Positions 9,824 to 20,160 of a stretch of DNA of 64,000 bases are shown here, piece by piece. Both the position numbers and the translations under genes were made by a program. This stretch comes from Piscirickettsiaceae bacterium. Lineage in GTDB: Bacteria; Pseudomonadota; Gammaproteobacteria; Nitrosococcales; Methylophagaceae. The DNA is taken from contig JABSQN010000005.1 in assembly GCA_013215825.1 (NCBI GenBank), positions 62,001 through 126,000 of the forward strand, in the 5' to 3' direction. Below the pieces are notes generated by a model that searched no databases, was not told the origin of the DNA, and saw nothing but the letters and a program-made list of their open reading frames with translations. The first letter of the stretch is position 1; each line of letters begins with the position of its first letter.

Positions 9824-10360
9824 ATGACAGCCATTAGCTCACCAGCAGAAATCATAAACCTTCTTCGCGATATGGAATATCGAAGCCGGCAAGAGTCGAG
9901 CCAACTAACGCAGCAACAAAACTCATGGGCTGCTATTGATTTTCGAATAGGAAAAGATCATTATCTTATCCCCTTAAATGAAACGCGTGAAATATTTCCC
10001 GTCCCAAAACAAATAACCCAAGTACCAAAATCAGAACCGTGGGTGTTCGGTATTGCTAATCTTCGAGGCGAACTATTACCGTTATTTGACCTCAACTATT
10101 TTTTATCTGGTCAAGCAACAAAAGTTAGCAGTCGTAGTCGAATCATTGTTATTAATCACGATAATCTCTATTTGGGCTTACTCCTTGATGAAGTCTTTGG
10201 CTTAAAACATTTTCATCAACAAGCCACAGAGGGAACACTCGCTAACAATGCTATTTCCCCTTATCTTAACGGCCATATTTCCCAACAGAATCACCATTGG
10301 GACATATTTAGTTTCAATAAATTGGCTACTGATCCGCGATTTCTAAATGCGGCCGCATAA
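9824..10360 (+). CDS. pilI: CheW-type adaptor PilI
   Basis: A 178-residue CheW-domain protein that should couple the PilJ receptor to the histidine kinase ChpA. The CheW fold covers about residues 30-170 (IDFRIGKDHYLIPLNETREIF; then GIANLRGELLPLFDLNYFL, the conserved interaction strand; then LLLDEVFGL). It starts 5 bases after pilH, inside the cluster, which fits pilI. Confidence 0.92.
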   Translation: MTAISSPAEIINLLRDMEYRSRQESSQLTQQQNSWAAIDFRIGKDHYLIPLNETREIFPVPKQITQVPKSEPWVFGIANLRGELLPLFDLNYFLSGQATKVSSRSRIIVINHDNLYLGLLLDEVFGLKHFHQQATEGTLANNAISPYLNGHISQQNHHWDIFSFNKLATDPRFLNAAA

Positions 10361-10384
10361 TATTTTGATGTCAGGACAATCATT

Positions 10385-11647
10385 ATGAACTCAACAAACA
10401 GACTTTTTTTCTCCTCCTTATTTGTAAAAAATAATCTATTCAATTTAATAGGCACACTTCTTTTTGCAAGTATTACGTTCGCAGGTCTTTGGTTAGTCGC
10501 CACAAATCAATATCAACAATTTTTAGATGATATATTGCTTGTTTCTGCGGGCATTACTGGCGGCTTGCTTATTACCGCCATAATGCTACTTCGTTTAAGT
10601 TATCAACCATTTAAAGGCATGAAAACAACCTTAGATAATATGGAGCTTCAAAGCCGCCATAATCAAGATGCGATCTTAAGATTACTTGATGAAATGGGCG
10701 ACCTAGCGGATGGTGACTTGACCGTATCCGCAACTGTTACCGAAGATATCACCGGCGCCATTGCTGATTCAGTCAACTATACCGTTGAAGCATTACGAAG
10801 CTTAGTTGAAAACATTAATACCACCACCATGCAAGTAGCCTTTGCAGCCCAAGAGACACAAGCAACCGCATTGCACTTAACCGATGCTAGCGAGCATCAA
10901 TCAGAACAAATCACGACCGTAAGTACAGCTATCACCGAGATGGCAGCTTCAATTGAACAGGTATCTCAAAATGCCAAGCAATCTGCCGATGTGGCAAAAC
11001 AGTCTGTAAGCCTAGCAGCCCAAGGTAATACTGCGGTGAAGAAAGCCATTAACGGTATGGATAATATCCGCGAACAAATTCAAGAAACCTCAAAACGAAT
11101 CAAACGTCTAGGCGAAAGCTCACAACAAATCGGTGATATTGTAGAATTAATCAATGATATTGCTGAGCAAACAAATATCCTGTCACTTAATGCTGCAATT
11201 CAAGCGGCAATGGCTGGAGAAGCCGGACGTGGTTTTGCCGTCGTTGCCGATGAGGTTCAACGACTAGCAGAGCGTTCAAGTAATGCAACCAAACAAATTG
11301 ACGCACTCGTAAGAACTATCCAAAGCGATACCAATGAAGCCATTAGCTCTATGGAACAAAGTACCAAAGAAGTTGTATCTGGGGCTCGTTTATCCCAAGA
11401 TGCAGGAACCTCTCTCGAACAAATCGAAACAGTATCACACCAATTGGCGGATTTAATTAACAATATTTCTGATGCTGCAAAACAGCAAGCCCAAGCAGCA
11501 ATAAGCACATCCGATAACATGAATGTGATTCAAGAAATCACTATGCAAACATCAACAGGAACCAGCGAAAGTTCAGCGTCTATTGGTCGCTTATTAGAGT
11601 TAACCAATGAGCTTCGCACCTCGGTTTCTGGTTTCAAACTACCATAA
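10385..11647 (+). CDS. pilJ: Methyl-accepting chemotaxis protein PilJ, short form without periplasmic domain
   Basis: The receptor of the twitching chemosensory cluster. The 420 residues have two membrane helices (about 19-39 and 50-70) joined by only ~10 residues, a HAMP-like segment (about 72-140, with [17 protein letters not shown]) and a long helical signalling domain. Its hairpin tip is canonical: [17 protein letters not shown], then [19 protein letters not shown]. Pseudomonas PilJ is near 680 residues and carries a large periplasmic sensor between the two helices; that part is absent here. The cytoplasmic half is intact, so it should still bind PilI and ChpA. Position in the cluster supports the name. 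Confidence 0.88.
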   Translation: MNSTNRLFFSSLFVKNNLFNLIGTLLFASITFAGLWLVATNQYQQFLDDILLVSAGITGGLLITAIMLLRLSYQPFKGMKTTLDNMELQSRHNQDAILRLLDEMGDLADGDLTVSATVTEDITGAIADSVNYTVEALRSLVENINTTTMQVAFAAQETQATALHLTDASEHQSEQITTVSTAITEMAASIEQVSQNAKQSADVAKQSVSLAAQGNTAVKKAINGMDNIREQIQETSKRIKRLGESSQQIGDIVELINDIAEQTNILSLNAAIQAAMAGEAGRGFAVVADEVQRLAERSSNATKQIDALVRTIQSDTNEAISSMEQSTKEVVSGARLSQDAGTSLEQIETVSHQLADLINNISDAAKQQAQAAISTSDNMNVIQEITMQTSTGTSESSASIGRLLELTNELRTSVSGFKLP

Positions 11648-11717
11648 GCTCAAGGCGTTAAGGTTTAAAATGTCTTATTTTTTTCAAACACCTTCCTTGT
11701 TGAAATTGGATCTATAA

Positions 11718-14700
11718 ATGGCACAGACAAATAGTGGTAACTATGATGCGCTGGCTTTAGTTCAAGATGAAGCTCAGCAATCTCTTGAGGATGCATTACA
11801 AGCGCTAACTCAATTTATTGATAATCCTACAAATAATAGTGCATTAGAGCAATGTATCACCTATTTACATCAAATTAATGGGCTGGTAGAAATGCTGAGC
11901 TTACAAGGTGCTTATTTATTATCTAAAGAAATGCTTACGTCAGCAGTTGCAACTCGAGGTATATCAGCGAGCAAGCTTGTTGATATACAAGATTCTCTTC
12001 TTAAAGGTCTATTAATATTACCCAATTATCTAAAACTACTCGGAATTGAATTAGAAGATCACCCTCTAAGATTAATAACAACGATTAATGAACTCCGATC
12101 TGCTCGTGGTGACGATGCTATTGATGATCAAAGTTTATTTAAACCAATACTTTCTATCCAACTACCAGAAATAATTGCGCCGATCCCCAATCAAGAAACA
12201 CCTAAGATTAATGTGCCACACGATAAAATCAGCCATGTATTTCAAATATTATTACTGCATTGGATAAAAAACAATGAGACTTCTAGCCTTACTAAAATGG
12301 TCAGAATTATTCGCCACCTACGTCTCAGCTCGACTCAAGACCTATCCATTACTCTTTGGTGGGCTGCTGAAGGTATTATTGAGGCCATTTCTGAAGATGG
12401 CTTGTCACCAAACCCAGAAATAAAACTAAGCCTTGGAAATTTGAATCAACCTATTAAAGTGTTTACTCAAAGTGGTGAACAACAATTTCTATCTCTATTC
12501 CCTGTCGAACTACTAAAACGACTGTTACTCATCGTTGCCAAAGCAACTAGCTCAGGAAAGCACGTCCTCGCATTAAAGAAAGCCTTTAAATTAGATTTCT
12601 TTGATGCCCAACAAAACCTCAAAATATATAGCCTTAGCAATAATGCTTTCTCTGATGCAAATATGGCTTTGCTTGAACAATTACAAGAAATTAAAGAGCA
12701 AGTTGATCAATTTAGTCGACATGATGTTTACTCCCTAGAAGCACTCCAACAATTATCAGAACAATTTTCAACCATGGCCAGTACGCTTCAATTGCTATCC
12801 GAAGAATCTGCCAGCATTATTTTATTACATAATGCGGAACAACTTAATACGCTTATTGGCAAACAACAACTACCCAATGATGAGCAACTAATGAGCCTTG
12901 CTAACGATCTTCTTCAACTAGAAGATATTTTACAACAAGGTACAACTGTTAATCAGCAAGCTTCTCAAAATAAAGAATTACAGAACATCGTTTTAAATGA
13001 ATGCTTGAATGAGCTTAGCAATCTTAAAGAAAATCTCACATTACTCAATGAGCAACCGCAAAAAACAGCAGTAATATTATCTGAGGCCTCTTCTCAATTA
13101 GCACTTATTGCCGGCAGCATGACCCTGCTAAATCTAATTGATACTGCCAAGCTGCTTGAAAACACAGCTAAACAAATGTCATTCATAAGTAGTTCTAAAC
13201 AAGATGTGACAAACCATGAACTTAGCTGGTTTGCTGAAATCATTGCCGCTATCGATATGTATTTAAGTGGCATCCGTCAACATGGTCAACAACAATCGCA
13301 ATTGTTAGATAGCGCTCGAAACCTACTTATTAATTTTGATTCATTATCAATAACAATTATACAAAGCCAAGACAATGATCCTATTACGGCGTTAGATGAC
13401 ATACCGACTAGTAGTGCTACTCACGAAACAGGCGTAGAGCGTTACTTACAACAACATGCTAAATCAGAGGCTTCGTTAACAAGTGTCGAAAAGTATATTC
13501 AACAACAAAATATAACAATTCTCACTAAGAAATCACCAGAAACGAGTGTTGACCGTTATATAAAACAACTCTCTCTCTCAAACTTACCACAAACGAGCGT
13601 CGAACGTTATATTCAGCAACAGCAGAAGCTAGATATTGAAAATGAGCTATTGACCAAGGCGTTACCAGAGAAAGAAGAATGCCGTGAGCCCCAATTTTCA
13701 GAAGGTATTGATACTGAAATTGCAGAAATATTTATTGAAGAAGCCAATGAAGTCCTTGCCGAACTAACAACGCTTATTCCTAGCTGGAAAACACTGTACG
13801 CTCCTGATCTCACAAAAGATATTCGTCGTTATTTCCACACATTAAAAGGAAGCGGCCGCATGGCAGGGGCAATCGTCATTGGCGATCTTGCTTGGTCTGT
13901 TGAAGATGTGTTGAATAAAATAACGGAAGGAGAAGCATCGTGTTCTTCTGCCGTAGTAGATCTTATCGTAAGTTCACAGCAGCATATTCCTGAGTTACTC
14001 TCTCGTTTCACACAGGGAGATATGAACAGGACAGAGCAGGTAGATACTCTTATTCATGATGCAAATAACATCTTCAATTCAACAGAAACAGAAATAAATT
14101 TCTCTGAAGATGATGAATTGCAACAAATATTTATTACTGAAGCTGAATTACATCTCAATGTATTTGATCACAATCTCGGCGGTGCTGTATCACCTTTTGT
14201 TCTTAATTCAGAATTATTACGAGCGGCACACTCACTTAAAGGCTGTGCGAATATTGCTCAAGTAACACCGGTCGCACTTGTTGCAACGCAGCTCGATAAA
14301 ACGTTGCGACACCTTTATGAACATAATCATGCTCTTAATGAACAGCAATTAATTGTTTTAATCGAGACCATTGATGGCATTAAACAGATTTTAAGATCGC
14401 CAGAGTCCAATGAGCCTGATATCCGTTTACTAGTTGAAAATATTGAACAATTAGTCCCTAAAAATAGCTCCGATAAAGAATCTCAAGAAAAACGAATTGA
14501 TCCTGAGTTTTTACTTGTCTTCCTAGAAGAAACCGACGAGTTATTAAACCAATATTCACAACAGCTCTCGCAACTTCAGCAACAATCTGATAATGCCAGT
14601 TATCAGAAAAATATTGAAAAAACATTATCAATACTATCAGAAAGTGCACAAGATGCTAGATTAGTAAGCCTTGTCGAACTTTATAAATTATTTACATCTC

Positions 14701-17201
14701 TCATTCAATATGAAAAAAATGAAACCAGCTTCAATTTACTTGAGCATGGTCTCGAAGAAGTTAATAACCAAATTGAAAGCCTAATTCAAAACAAGCCGGC
14801 ACCAGATCTTGATGATTTCAAACAACACGTTGAAAACTTCCTTAGTCAGCCTATCGATAACCCTGAACTAAAAGTCTCAGTTGTAACAACAACTAGTAAT
14901 CATTTTATTGTTCCAGATATTGATGCCGATTTACTAGAAGCATTCACTGAAGAATGTGCTGAATTGTTGGAGTCTAGTGGCAGTACAATCAAACAATGGC
15001 AACAAAATAATAATGACCAATCTGCAATTAAGCAATTAAATCGCGATCTTCATACCATAAAAGGCGGTGCTCGCTTAGCTGTTGTGACACCTATTGCCGA
15101 TTTAACACATCAAATAGAATCTCTAATTTCAATAACACTTAATAATCACGAGCTGAGCGATAAATTCTTTAATCTATTACAACGCTGCCAAGACCGCTTA
15201 ACAGAAATGCAAGAAAGTCTTGCTAGGCGCTCTAGCATTTCGTTCGCCAATGACCTTCTGACTGAAATTTCTCAATTCTACAGCCAAGTGAGTGAACAGC
15301 CAGTCATTGTCGAGCCTCAGATCGAAGAGGTTCCTATTCCTCAGGCTGCGCCTACACATGTTGAACAAATCCGCGTGCGCGCCGATCTTCTCGATTTTCT
15401 TAGTAATTTTGCTGGTGAGGTGAACATCTCACATGATCGTGTTAGCCAGCAAAATACCGCAATTCGACAACAAGTAACAGAAATGGAAGCCACTGTATCG
15501 CGATTACAAGAGCAGCTGCGTAATTTTGAGATGGAAACAGAGGCTCAAATATTATTCCGCTATGAAGATACCAAGGTTGATAATCAATCAGAATTTGATC
15601 CCCTTGAATTAGACCGCTTCTCAATGATGCATCAACTGTCACGCGGTTTAACTGAAAGTGTGAGTGATTTAAATGATATTACTCAATCACTAAGTACATT
15701 AGTCAGTGATTCTGATTCAATATTACTTCAGCAGTCACGCTTAAGCACCGATCTACAACACGGTTTAATGAATACCCGCTTATTACCCTTTAGTGGTCTG
15801 ATACCTCGTTTTGAACGTATCATACGGCAATCAAATAGTGAACTTGGGAAAAAGGCCGAACTGGTAGTGTATGGTGTCGATCAAGAGTTAGATAGGACAA
15901 TCCTAGATCGTATTGTTGCACCTATTGAACATATTCTAAGAAATGCTATCGCTCACGGAATAGAGTCTCCAGATGCACGTCGAATTTTAGGCAAAGATGA
16001 AACTGGAAAATTATCACTGACTATTGCTCGCGATGGTTCAGAGATATTAATTACGTTGAAAGATGATGGACAAGGCATCAATATAGCTAAAGTTCGTCAA
16101 AAAGCATTAGAGTTAAATCTAATCACGACTGACAATATACCTTCGGATGAAAAGCTGATTCAACTTATTTTAACGTCTGGATTTAGCACTGCAGATAACG
16201 TATCTCAACTATCTGGCCGTGGTGTCGGTATGGATGTTGTGGTCAGTGATATTCGAACATTAAAAGGTCGTTTATCTATCCAATCTGTGACAGGACAAAG
16301 TACAACATTTACTATTCGCTTGCCGCTTACCTTATCAATTATGCAAGTATTATTAGTAAGTAGCTTAGAACAGCAATATGCTATTCCTCTGGCTGCCGTC
16401 CATGCCAGCGAACGTATTATGGTACAAGATATACACGCACTACTTAGCCAAGGTGATGAGCCTCGTTATCAGTTTAACAAAAAATATTATCAGTTTATCC
16501 CTCTCGCAAAACTGCTTGATCAACCATTAAACTTACCTGTAGATCCCAAACAGCATCTTCCTTTATTGTTATTTAGTTATGGTGACAAACATATTGCACT
16601 ACTTGTAGATTCAATTAATAGTAACCGTGAAATTGTACTCAAATCAGTGGGTGAACAACTAGATCATATTCGTTCTATTAATGGCGCAACTATTCTTGGT
16701 GATGGCCAAGTTGCCTTTGTTATTGATATTCCAACGCTCATTAGCACTACCGATTTAATTAAGAGCAACACACTGCAAGAAAGTGCCGAAAATCAAGCCT
16801 CTACTCAAATTCATACACCACTGGCGATGGTCGTTGATGACTCTATCACCATGCGAAAAGCATCCGGAAATCTGTTAAAACGCCATGGCTTTAATGTTAT
16901 CACTGCTCGTGATGGTATTGATGCTGTCGCCCAATTAAATGAATATACACCAGATCTGATATTGCTCGATGTTGAAATGCCGCGTATGGATGGTTTTGAA
17001 TTTGCAACAATAGTCAGGAATGATCCTCAATTTAAAGACTTGCCCATCATCATGATTACATCACGTACCGGTGATAAACATCGTGACAGAGCCAAAAGTA
17101 TTGGTGTAAATGATTATATGGGCAAACCATATCAAGAAATAGATCTTATTGCTTCCATGAAAAACTTATTGGGTGATAAATATCCAAGCACGATAAACTA
17201 A
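11718..17201 (+). CDS. chpA: ChpA: multi-Hpt hybrid histidine kinase of the Pil-Chp system
   Basis: A CheA-like kinase of 1827 residues. Three canonical Hpt phosphorylation sites are visible: His707 (FHTLKGSGRMAG), His838 (AHSLKGCAN) and His1112 (LHTIKGGARL). The N-terminal segment (YLHQINGLVEML) and the one near residues 930-1010 look like Hpt domains without a usable His. Then come a dimerisation helix pair, the HATPase (N box around 1395-1415, DDGQGI, GRGVGMDVV), a CheW domain (about 1545-1690) and a C-terminal receiver with Asp1751 (LLDVEMPRMDG). Residues 571-635 contain four copies of a short Thr-Ser-Val-Glu-Arg-Tyr-Ile-like motif. It should phosphorylate PilG and PilH. Confidence 0.95.
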   Translation: MAQTNSGNYDALALVQDEAQQSLEDALQALTQFIDNPTNNSALEQCITYLHQINGLVEMLSLQGAYLLSKEMLTSAVATRGISASKLVDIQDSLLKGLLILPNYLKLLGIELEDHPLRLITTINELRSARGDDAIDDQSLFKPILSIQLPEIIAPIPNQETPKINVPHDKISHVFQILLLHWIKNNETSSLTKMVRIIRHLRLSSTQDLSITLWWAAEGIIEAISEDGLSPNPEIKLSLGNLNQPIKVFTQSGEQQFLSLFPVELLKRLLLIVAKATSSGKHVLALKKAFKLDFFDAQQNLKIYSLSNNAFSDANMALLEQLQEIKEQVDQFSRHDVYSLEALQQLSEQFSTMASTLQLLSEESASIILLHNAEQLNTLIGKQQLPNDEQLMSLANDLLQLEDILQQGTTVNQQASQNKELQNIVLNECLNELSNLKENLTLLNEQPQKTAVILSEASSQLALIAGSMTLLNLIDTAKLLENTAKQMSFISSSKQDVTNHELSWFAEIIAAIDMYLSGIRQHGQQQSQLLDSARNLLINFDSLSITIIQSQDNDPITALDDIPTSSATHETGVERYLQQHAKSEASLTSVEKYIQQQNITILTKKSPETSVDRYIKQLSLSNLPQTSVERYIQQQQKLDIENELLTKALPEKEECREPQFSEGIDTEIAEIFIEEANEVLAELTTLIPSWKTLYAPDLTKDIRRYFHTLKGSGRMAGAIVIGDLAWSVEDVLNKITEGEASCSSAVVDLIVSSQQHIPELLSRFTQGDMNRTEQVDTLIHDANNIFNSTETEINFSEDDELQQIFITEAELHLNVFDHNLGGAVSPFVLNSELLRAAHSLKGCANIAQVTPVALVATQLDKTLRHLYEHNHALNEQQLIVLIETIDGIKQILRSPESNEPDIRLLVENIEQLVPKNSSDKESQEKRIDPEFLLVFLEETDELLNQYSQQLSQLQQQSDNASYQKNIEKTLSILSESAQDARLVSLVELYKLFTSLIQYEKNETSFNLLEHGLEEVNNQIESLIQNKPAPDLDDFKQHVENFLSQPIDNPELKVSVVTTTSNHFIVPDIDADLLEAFTEECAELLESSGSTIKQWQQNNNDQSAIKQLNRDLHTIKGGARLAVVTPIADLTHQIESLISITLNNHELSDKFFNLLQRCQDRLTEMQESLARRSSISFANDLLTEISQFYSQVSEQPVIVEPQIEEVPIPQAAPTHVEQIRVRADLLDFLSNFAGEVNISHDRVSQQNTAIRQQVTEMEATVSRLQEQLRNFEMETEAQILFRYEDTKVDNQSEFDPLELDRFSMMHQLSRGLTESVSDLNDITQSLSTLVSDSDSILLQQSRLSTDLQHGLMNTRLLPFSGLIPRFERIIRQSNSELGKKAELVVYGVDQELDRTILDRIVAPIEHILRNAIAHGIESPDARRILGKDETGKLSLTIARDGSEILITLKDDGQGINIAKVRQKALELNLITTDNIPSDEKLIQLILTSGFSTADNVSQLSGRGVGMDVVVSDIRTLKGRLSIQSVTGQSTTFTIRLPLTLSIMQVLLVSSLEQQYAIPLAAVHASERIMVQDIHALLSQGDEPRYQFNKKYYQFIPLAKLLDQPLNLPVDPKQHLPLLLFSYGDKHIALLVDSINSNREIVLKSVGEQLDHIRSINGATILGDGQVAFVIDIPTLISTTDLIKSNTLQESAENQASTQIHTPLAMVVDDSITMRKASGNLLKRHGFNVITARDGIDAVAQLNEYTPDLILLDVEMPRMDGFEFATIVRNDPQFKDLPIIMITSRTGDKHRDRAKSIGVNDYMGKPYQEIDLIASMKNLLGDKYPSTIN

Positions 17202-17216
17202 CAAGGCGCACAATTT

Positions 17217-17672
17217 ATGGCTGACAATGCTAGCAACTTTATTCCTTGCAGATTAATTCCTCTACAAAATCACTATCTACTGTTGCCAAACACGACAATA
17301 GCGGAAGTTATTCCAATGCCAAAATTGGAAACGGCGGCTAACAAACCCGATTATTGGTTGGGTCAATACGATTGGCAATCATCCCTGCTTCCTGTTATTG
17401 AGCTAGAAAGCCTTATTGAAAACACACGTCTTAGCACCGCTACTGCAACTAAACTTTGTATTGTCCATGGTATCAATTCTTCTGCAAACATCACGACATA
17501 TGCCTTACCCTGTTATGGAATGCCGCAACTTATCCTGTTAAAGGAATCCGCACTTAATATTGTAGAAAACACACAAGACTCTGAATTTATACATTGTCAG
17601 ATTCAAATAGGGAATAAAATAGCCTATATTCCTAATTTGGATAGAGTTGAAACGATCATTAGTCAGCAATAA
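17217..17672 (+). CDS. chpC: Second CheW-like protein (ChpC-like)
   Basis: A 151-residue CheW-type adaptor that starts 15 bases after chpA. The CheW pattern is recognisable: FIPCRLIPLQNHYLLLPNTTIAEVIP, then a domain core with QSSLLPVIELESLI. In Pseudomonas a CheW homologue, ChpC, lies downstream of chpA-chpB and links extra receptors to ChpA. Here it follows chpA directly and no chpB is present. The name is by position and fold; sequence divergence is considerable. Confidence 0.7.
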   Translation: MADNASNFIPCRLIPLQNHYLLLPNTTIAEVIPMPKLETAANKPDYWLGQYDWQSSLLPVIELESLIENTRLSTATATKLCIVHGINSSANITTYALPCYGMPQLILLKESALNIVENTQDSEFIHCQIQIGNKIAYIPNLDRVETIISQQ

Positions 17673-17747
17673 ACACTCAAAACTGTAAGGGGCTAATAAA
17701 ACAACACACTAAGTTAGAGGCTATAATAAAATCTAATGAGGTGAAAA

Positions 17748-18075
17748 ATGAGTTCAAGACGACTATTTACAACAGAATACGAACGTGAATGTGCAGTCAA
17801 CATGGTTACGGTGTTACAGAAGTAGCTAAAGCGGGATAAAGAACTACTAAAAAAATCTTCAGCCTTCTTCGCCATGGAAATGAACTGCACATCAAAATAG
17901 CTGTTCAGCTGAAGAAGGCAGGCTTTGGTATCACCGAGAGCTGTTGAGGCTTATCGCTCTCACGCTCGACATGAAGCTATTGCAGATAGTATTGATTATA
18001 TAGACCCTTTTTATAATCAAAAAAAAGGCATTCAAAACCGGGGAATATGAATTAAACTATTTAAAAACGGCCTAA
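17748..18075 (+). pseudogene. Decayed IS3-family transposase (OrfA and OrfB fragments)
   Basis: Pieces of an IS3-type transposase can be followed through frameshifts and deletions. From ATG 17748, MSSRRLFTTEYERECAVNMV resembles the OrfA helix-turn-helix start; it breaks in frame near 17805 and continues as HGYGVTEVAKAG. Then DKELLKKSSAFFAMEMN matches the end of OrfA. A large deletion follows, and the C-terminus of OrfB appears as EAYRSHARHEAIADSIDYID-PFYN and, in another frame, GEYELNYLKTA. The catalytic DDE core is missing. It is inert and no clear terminal inverted repeats were found. Confidence 0.75.
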
Positions 18076-18327
18076 TGATCTGTGCTGATTTGTTAGACCC
18101 TTACAATTGTTAAAGGTGATTAATAAACATAAAAACCATCTCTAAAGGATTGCGCGCACTAGATCGAAAGTAAAAGCAGGCTGTTAATTCCATCAAAACC
18201 TAGAGTTGCCACCAAATGTGGTGGGAAGTCCAGCTATTGTATAGGACGGTGTAGGACAGGTAATGGGCTTCAAGCCTTATGTGGCTATGTTTTTAGGACT
18301 GTTTGGGAGGGGTGTAGGAAGTTGATA
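18076..18327. other. Non-coding stretch between the IS remnant and tRNA-Met
   Basis: No open frame or known RNA was recognised. A small hairpin (CCACC, loop AAAT, GTGGTGG) lies near 18210-18230. The DNA probably includes the distal end of the decayed insertion sequence and the 3' flank of tRNA-Met. Confidence 0.4.
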
Positions 18328-18404
18328 TGGTGGCTATACCTAGATTCGAACTAGGGACCCCATCATTATGAGTGATGTGCTCTAACCAACTGAGCTATAT
18401 AGCC
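18328..18404 (-). tRNA. tRNA-Met (CAT), elongator
   Basis: 77 nt including the encoded CCA. The minus strand reads GGCTATATAGCTCAGTTGG, with anticodon stem CATCA/TGATG around loop CTCATAA, giving anticodon CAT. The T-arm GTTCGAATC is present and the acceptor GGCTATA pairs with TATAGCC. The body closely follows the elongator Met tRNA of enterobacteria, not the initiator or the Ile(k2C) type. Confidence 0.95.
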
Positions 18405-18463
18405 ATACCAAGCGCGGAATTATACAATCCCAGCACTCTAATTTCAATAAATAGTTACTTTAT

Positions 18464-19555
18464 TTAAACATTAAAGCGGAAATGCATAACATCGCCATCT
18501 TGAATGATGTAATCCTTGCCTTCTAAACGCCATTTTCCAGCATCTTTAGCGCCCGATTCGCCTTTATATTCAACAAAATTGTCGAAACCGATGACTTCTG
18601 CACGGATAAATCCTTTTTGGAAGTCGGTATGAATTACGCCAGCACCTTCGGGTGCTGTGGCGCCTATTTTAACCGTCCATGCGCGGACTTCTTTTACGCC
18701 TGCTGTAAAGTAGGTTTGCAAATTAAGCAGGCTGTAACCACTACGAATCACGCGGTTTAGTCCCGGTTCATCTTGACCTAGCTCTGCAAGAAATTCCATC
18801 TTTTCAGCATCGTCGAGTTCAGCAATATCAGACTCTATTGAGGCGCAGATGCTAACAACAGCAGCCCCTTCTTGAGCGGCATATTCGGTGACAACATCAA
18901 GCAGTGGGTTATTTTCAAAACCGTCTTCAGATACATTGGCAATATACATGGTGGGTTTGATGGTTAATAGATGAATTTCATTTAATAGGTCAAGTTGGTC
19001 TTGATCTAAATTCATTGTACGAACAGCGATGCCTTCATTAAGCACTTCTTGCATTTGAATTAATAACTCTAAGCGTGCTTTCGCCTCTTTATCACCACCT
19101 TTGGCATCGCGTGTTGTTTTGGTGATTGCTTTATCAACGCTTTCTAAATCGGCCAGTGCTAACTCTGTATTAATGACTTCAATATCATCAATAGGTGAAA
19201 TTTTATTAGCAACATGAATAACATTGTCATCTTCAAAACAGCGAACTACATGGGCGATGGCATCTGTTTCACGAATATTGGCTAGGAATTTATTGCCTAG
19301 CCCTTCACCTTTTGATGCGCCAGCCACTAAACCGGCAATATCAACAAATTCCATTGTGGTCGGTAGGACGCGTTCTGGCTTAACAATCTCGGCCAAAGCA
19401 TCTAGTCGGAGATCTGGCATCGGAACAATGCCGACATTAGGTTCGATGGTACAAAATGGGTAGTTTTGAGCTTCTATACCTGCTTGTGTTAAGGCATTGA
19501 ATAATGTTGATTTGCCAACATTGGGGAGTCCAACAATTCCGCATTTAAATCCCAT
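18464..19555 (-). CDS. ychF: Redox-regulated ATPase/GTPase YchF (OLA1 family)
   Basis: A 363-residue P-loop NTPase of the Obg-related YchF/OLA1 family, which binds ribosomes and prefers ATP. The P-loop is [14 protein letters not shown] at residues 8-21, with the [20 protein letters not shown] segment as G3/switch II, and a C-terminal TGS-like domain ending [25 protein letters not shown], which is diagnostic. It is the last gene of the minus-strand prs-rplY-pth-ychF unit, 8 bases after pth. Confidence 0.97.
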   Translation of the reverse strand: MGFKCGIVGLPNVGKSTLFNALTQAGIEAQNYPFCTIEPNVGIVPMPDLRLDALAEIVKPERVLPTTMEFVDIAGLVAGASKGEGLGNKFLANIRETDAIAHVVRCFEDDNVIHVANKISPIDDIEVINTELALADLESVDKAITKTTRDAKGGDKEAKARLELLIQMQEVLNEGIAVRTMNLDQDQLDLLNEIHLLTIKPTMYIANVSEDGFENNPLLDVVTEYAAQEGAAVVSICASIESDIAELDDAEKMEFLAELGQDEPGLNRVIRSGYSLLNLQTYFTAGVKEVRAWTVKIGATAPEGAGVIHTDFQKGFIRAEVIGFDNFVEYKGESGAKDAGKWRLEGKDYIIQDGDVMHFRFNV

Positions 19556-19563
19556 GATTGTTC

Positions 19564-20136
19564 CTATTGTGAATGTAGCCAGTTCATGGCTTTGTCTAAA
19601 TTACCCGATAAAATATCAGGTAATACCCTTATTGAGTCATCAATTACTTGAGTGATCAGTTGTCGATCTACTTGAGATGGCTTGCTTAAAACATAGTCTG
19701 ACACTTGGCGGCTATTACCTGGGTGACCAATGCCTAAGCGGCAACGTAAAAAATCTTTACCACTGGTTCTAGCAATAATATCTCGTAGTCCATTATGACC
19801 GCCGTGACCGCCACTTCGTTTTAAGCGGGCAGTGCCTGTGGGCAGATCGAGTTCATCATGGATGACAAGTATATTTTCTAAGGGAATTTTATAAAAGTTA
19901 GCTAAAGCGGCTACAGATTGACCACTGCGGTTCATGAAAACCAAGGGTTTGAGCAGAAATAGCTTATGTTCAGATAAATGGCACTGAGCCAATTGACCAT
20001 GATATTTGTTATCAACAGTGAATGTTACACCCATATCACGAGCCAATTGGTCCAGCCACCAAAACCCAACATTATGCCGGGTGTGTTCGTATTGAGGTCC
20101 TGGGTTGCCCAATCCGGCGATTAACCAGTTAGCCAT
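19564..20136 (-). CDS. pth: Peptidyl-tRNA hydrolase
   Basis: Hydrolyses peptidyl-tRNA released by stalled ribosomes and recycles tRNA. At 190 residues it is normal for bacterial Pth. [19 protein letters not shown] includes catalytic His21; [18 protein letters not shown] and [12 protein letters not shown] are the other conserved blocks. It lies between rplY (24 bases upstream) and ychF (8 bases downstream), the standard gammaproteobacterial arrangement. Confidence 0.97.
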   Translation of the reverse strand: MANWLIAGLGNPGPQYEHTRHNVGFWWLDQLARDMGVTFTVDNKYHGQLAQCHLSEHKLFLLKPLVFMNRSGQSVAALANFYKIPLENILVIHDELDLPTGTARLKRSGGHGGHNGLRDIIARTSGKDFLRCRLGIGHPGNSRQVSDYVLSKPSQVDRQLITQVIDDSIRVLPDILSGNLDKAMNWLHSQ

Positions 20137-20160
20137 TCTGTTTCCTCAATATTGACTGAA

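Noticed and set aside
13428-13625. The ChpA repeats as a DNA-level tandem repeat or CRISPR
   Set aside because: The copies differ at third codon positions and spacing varies; the conservation is at the protein level.
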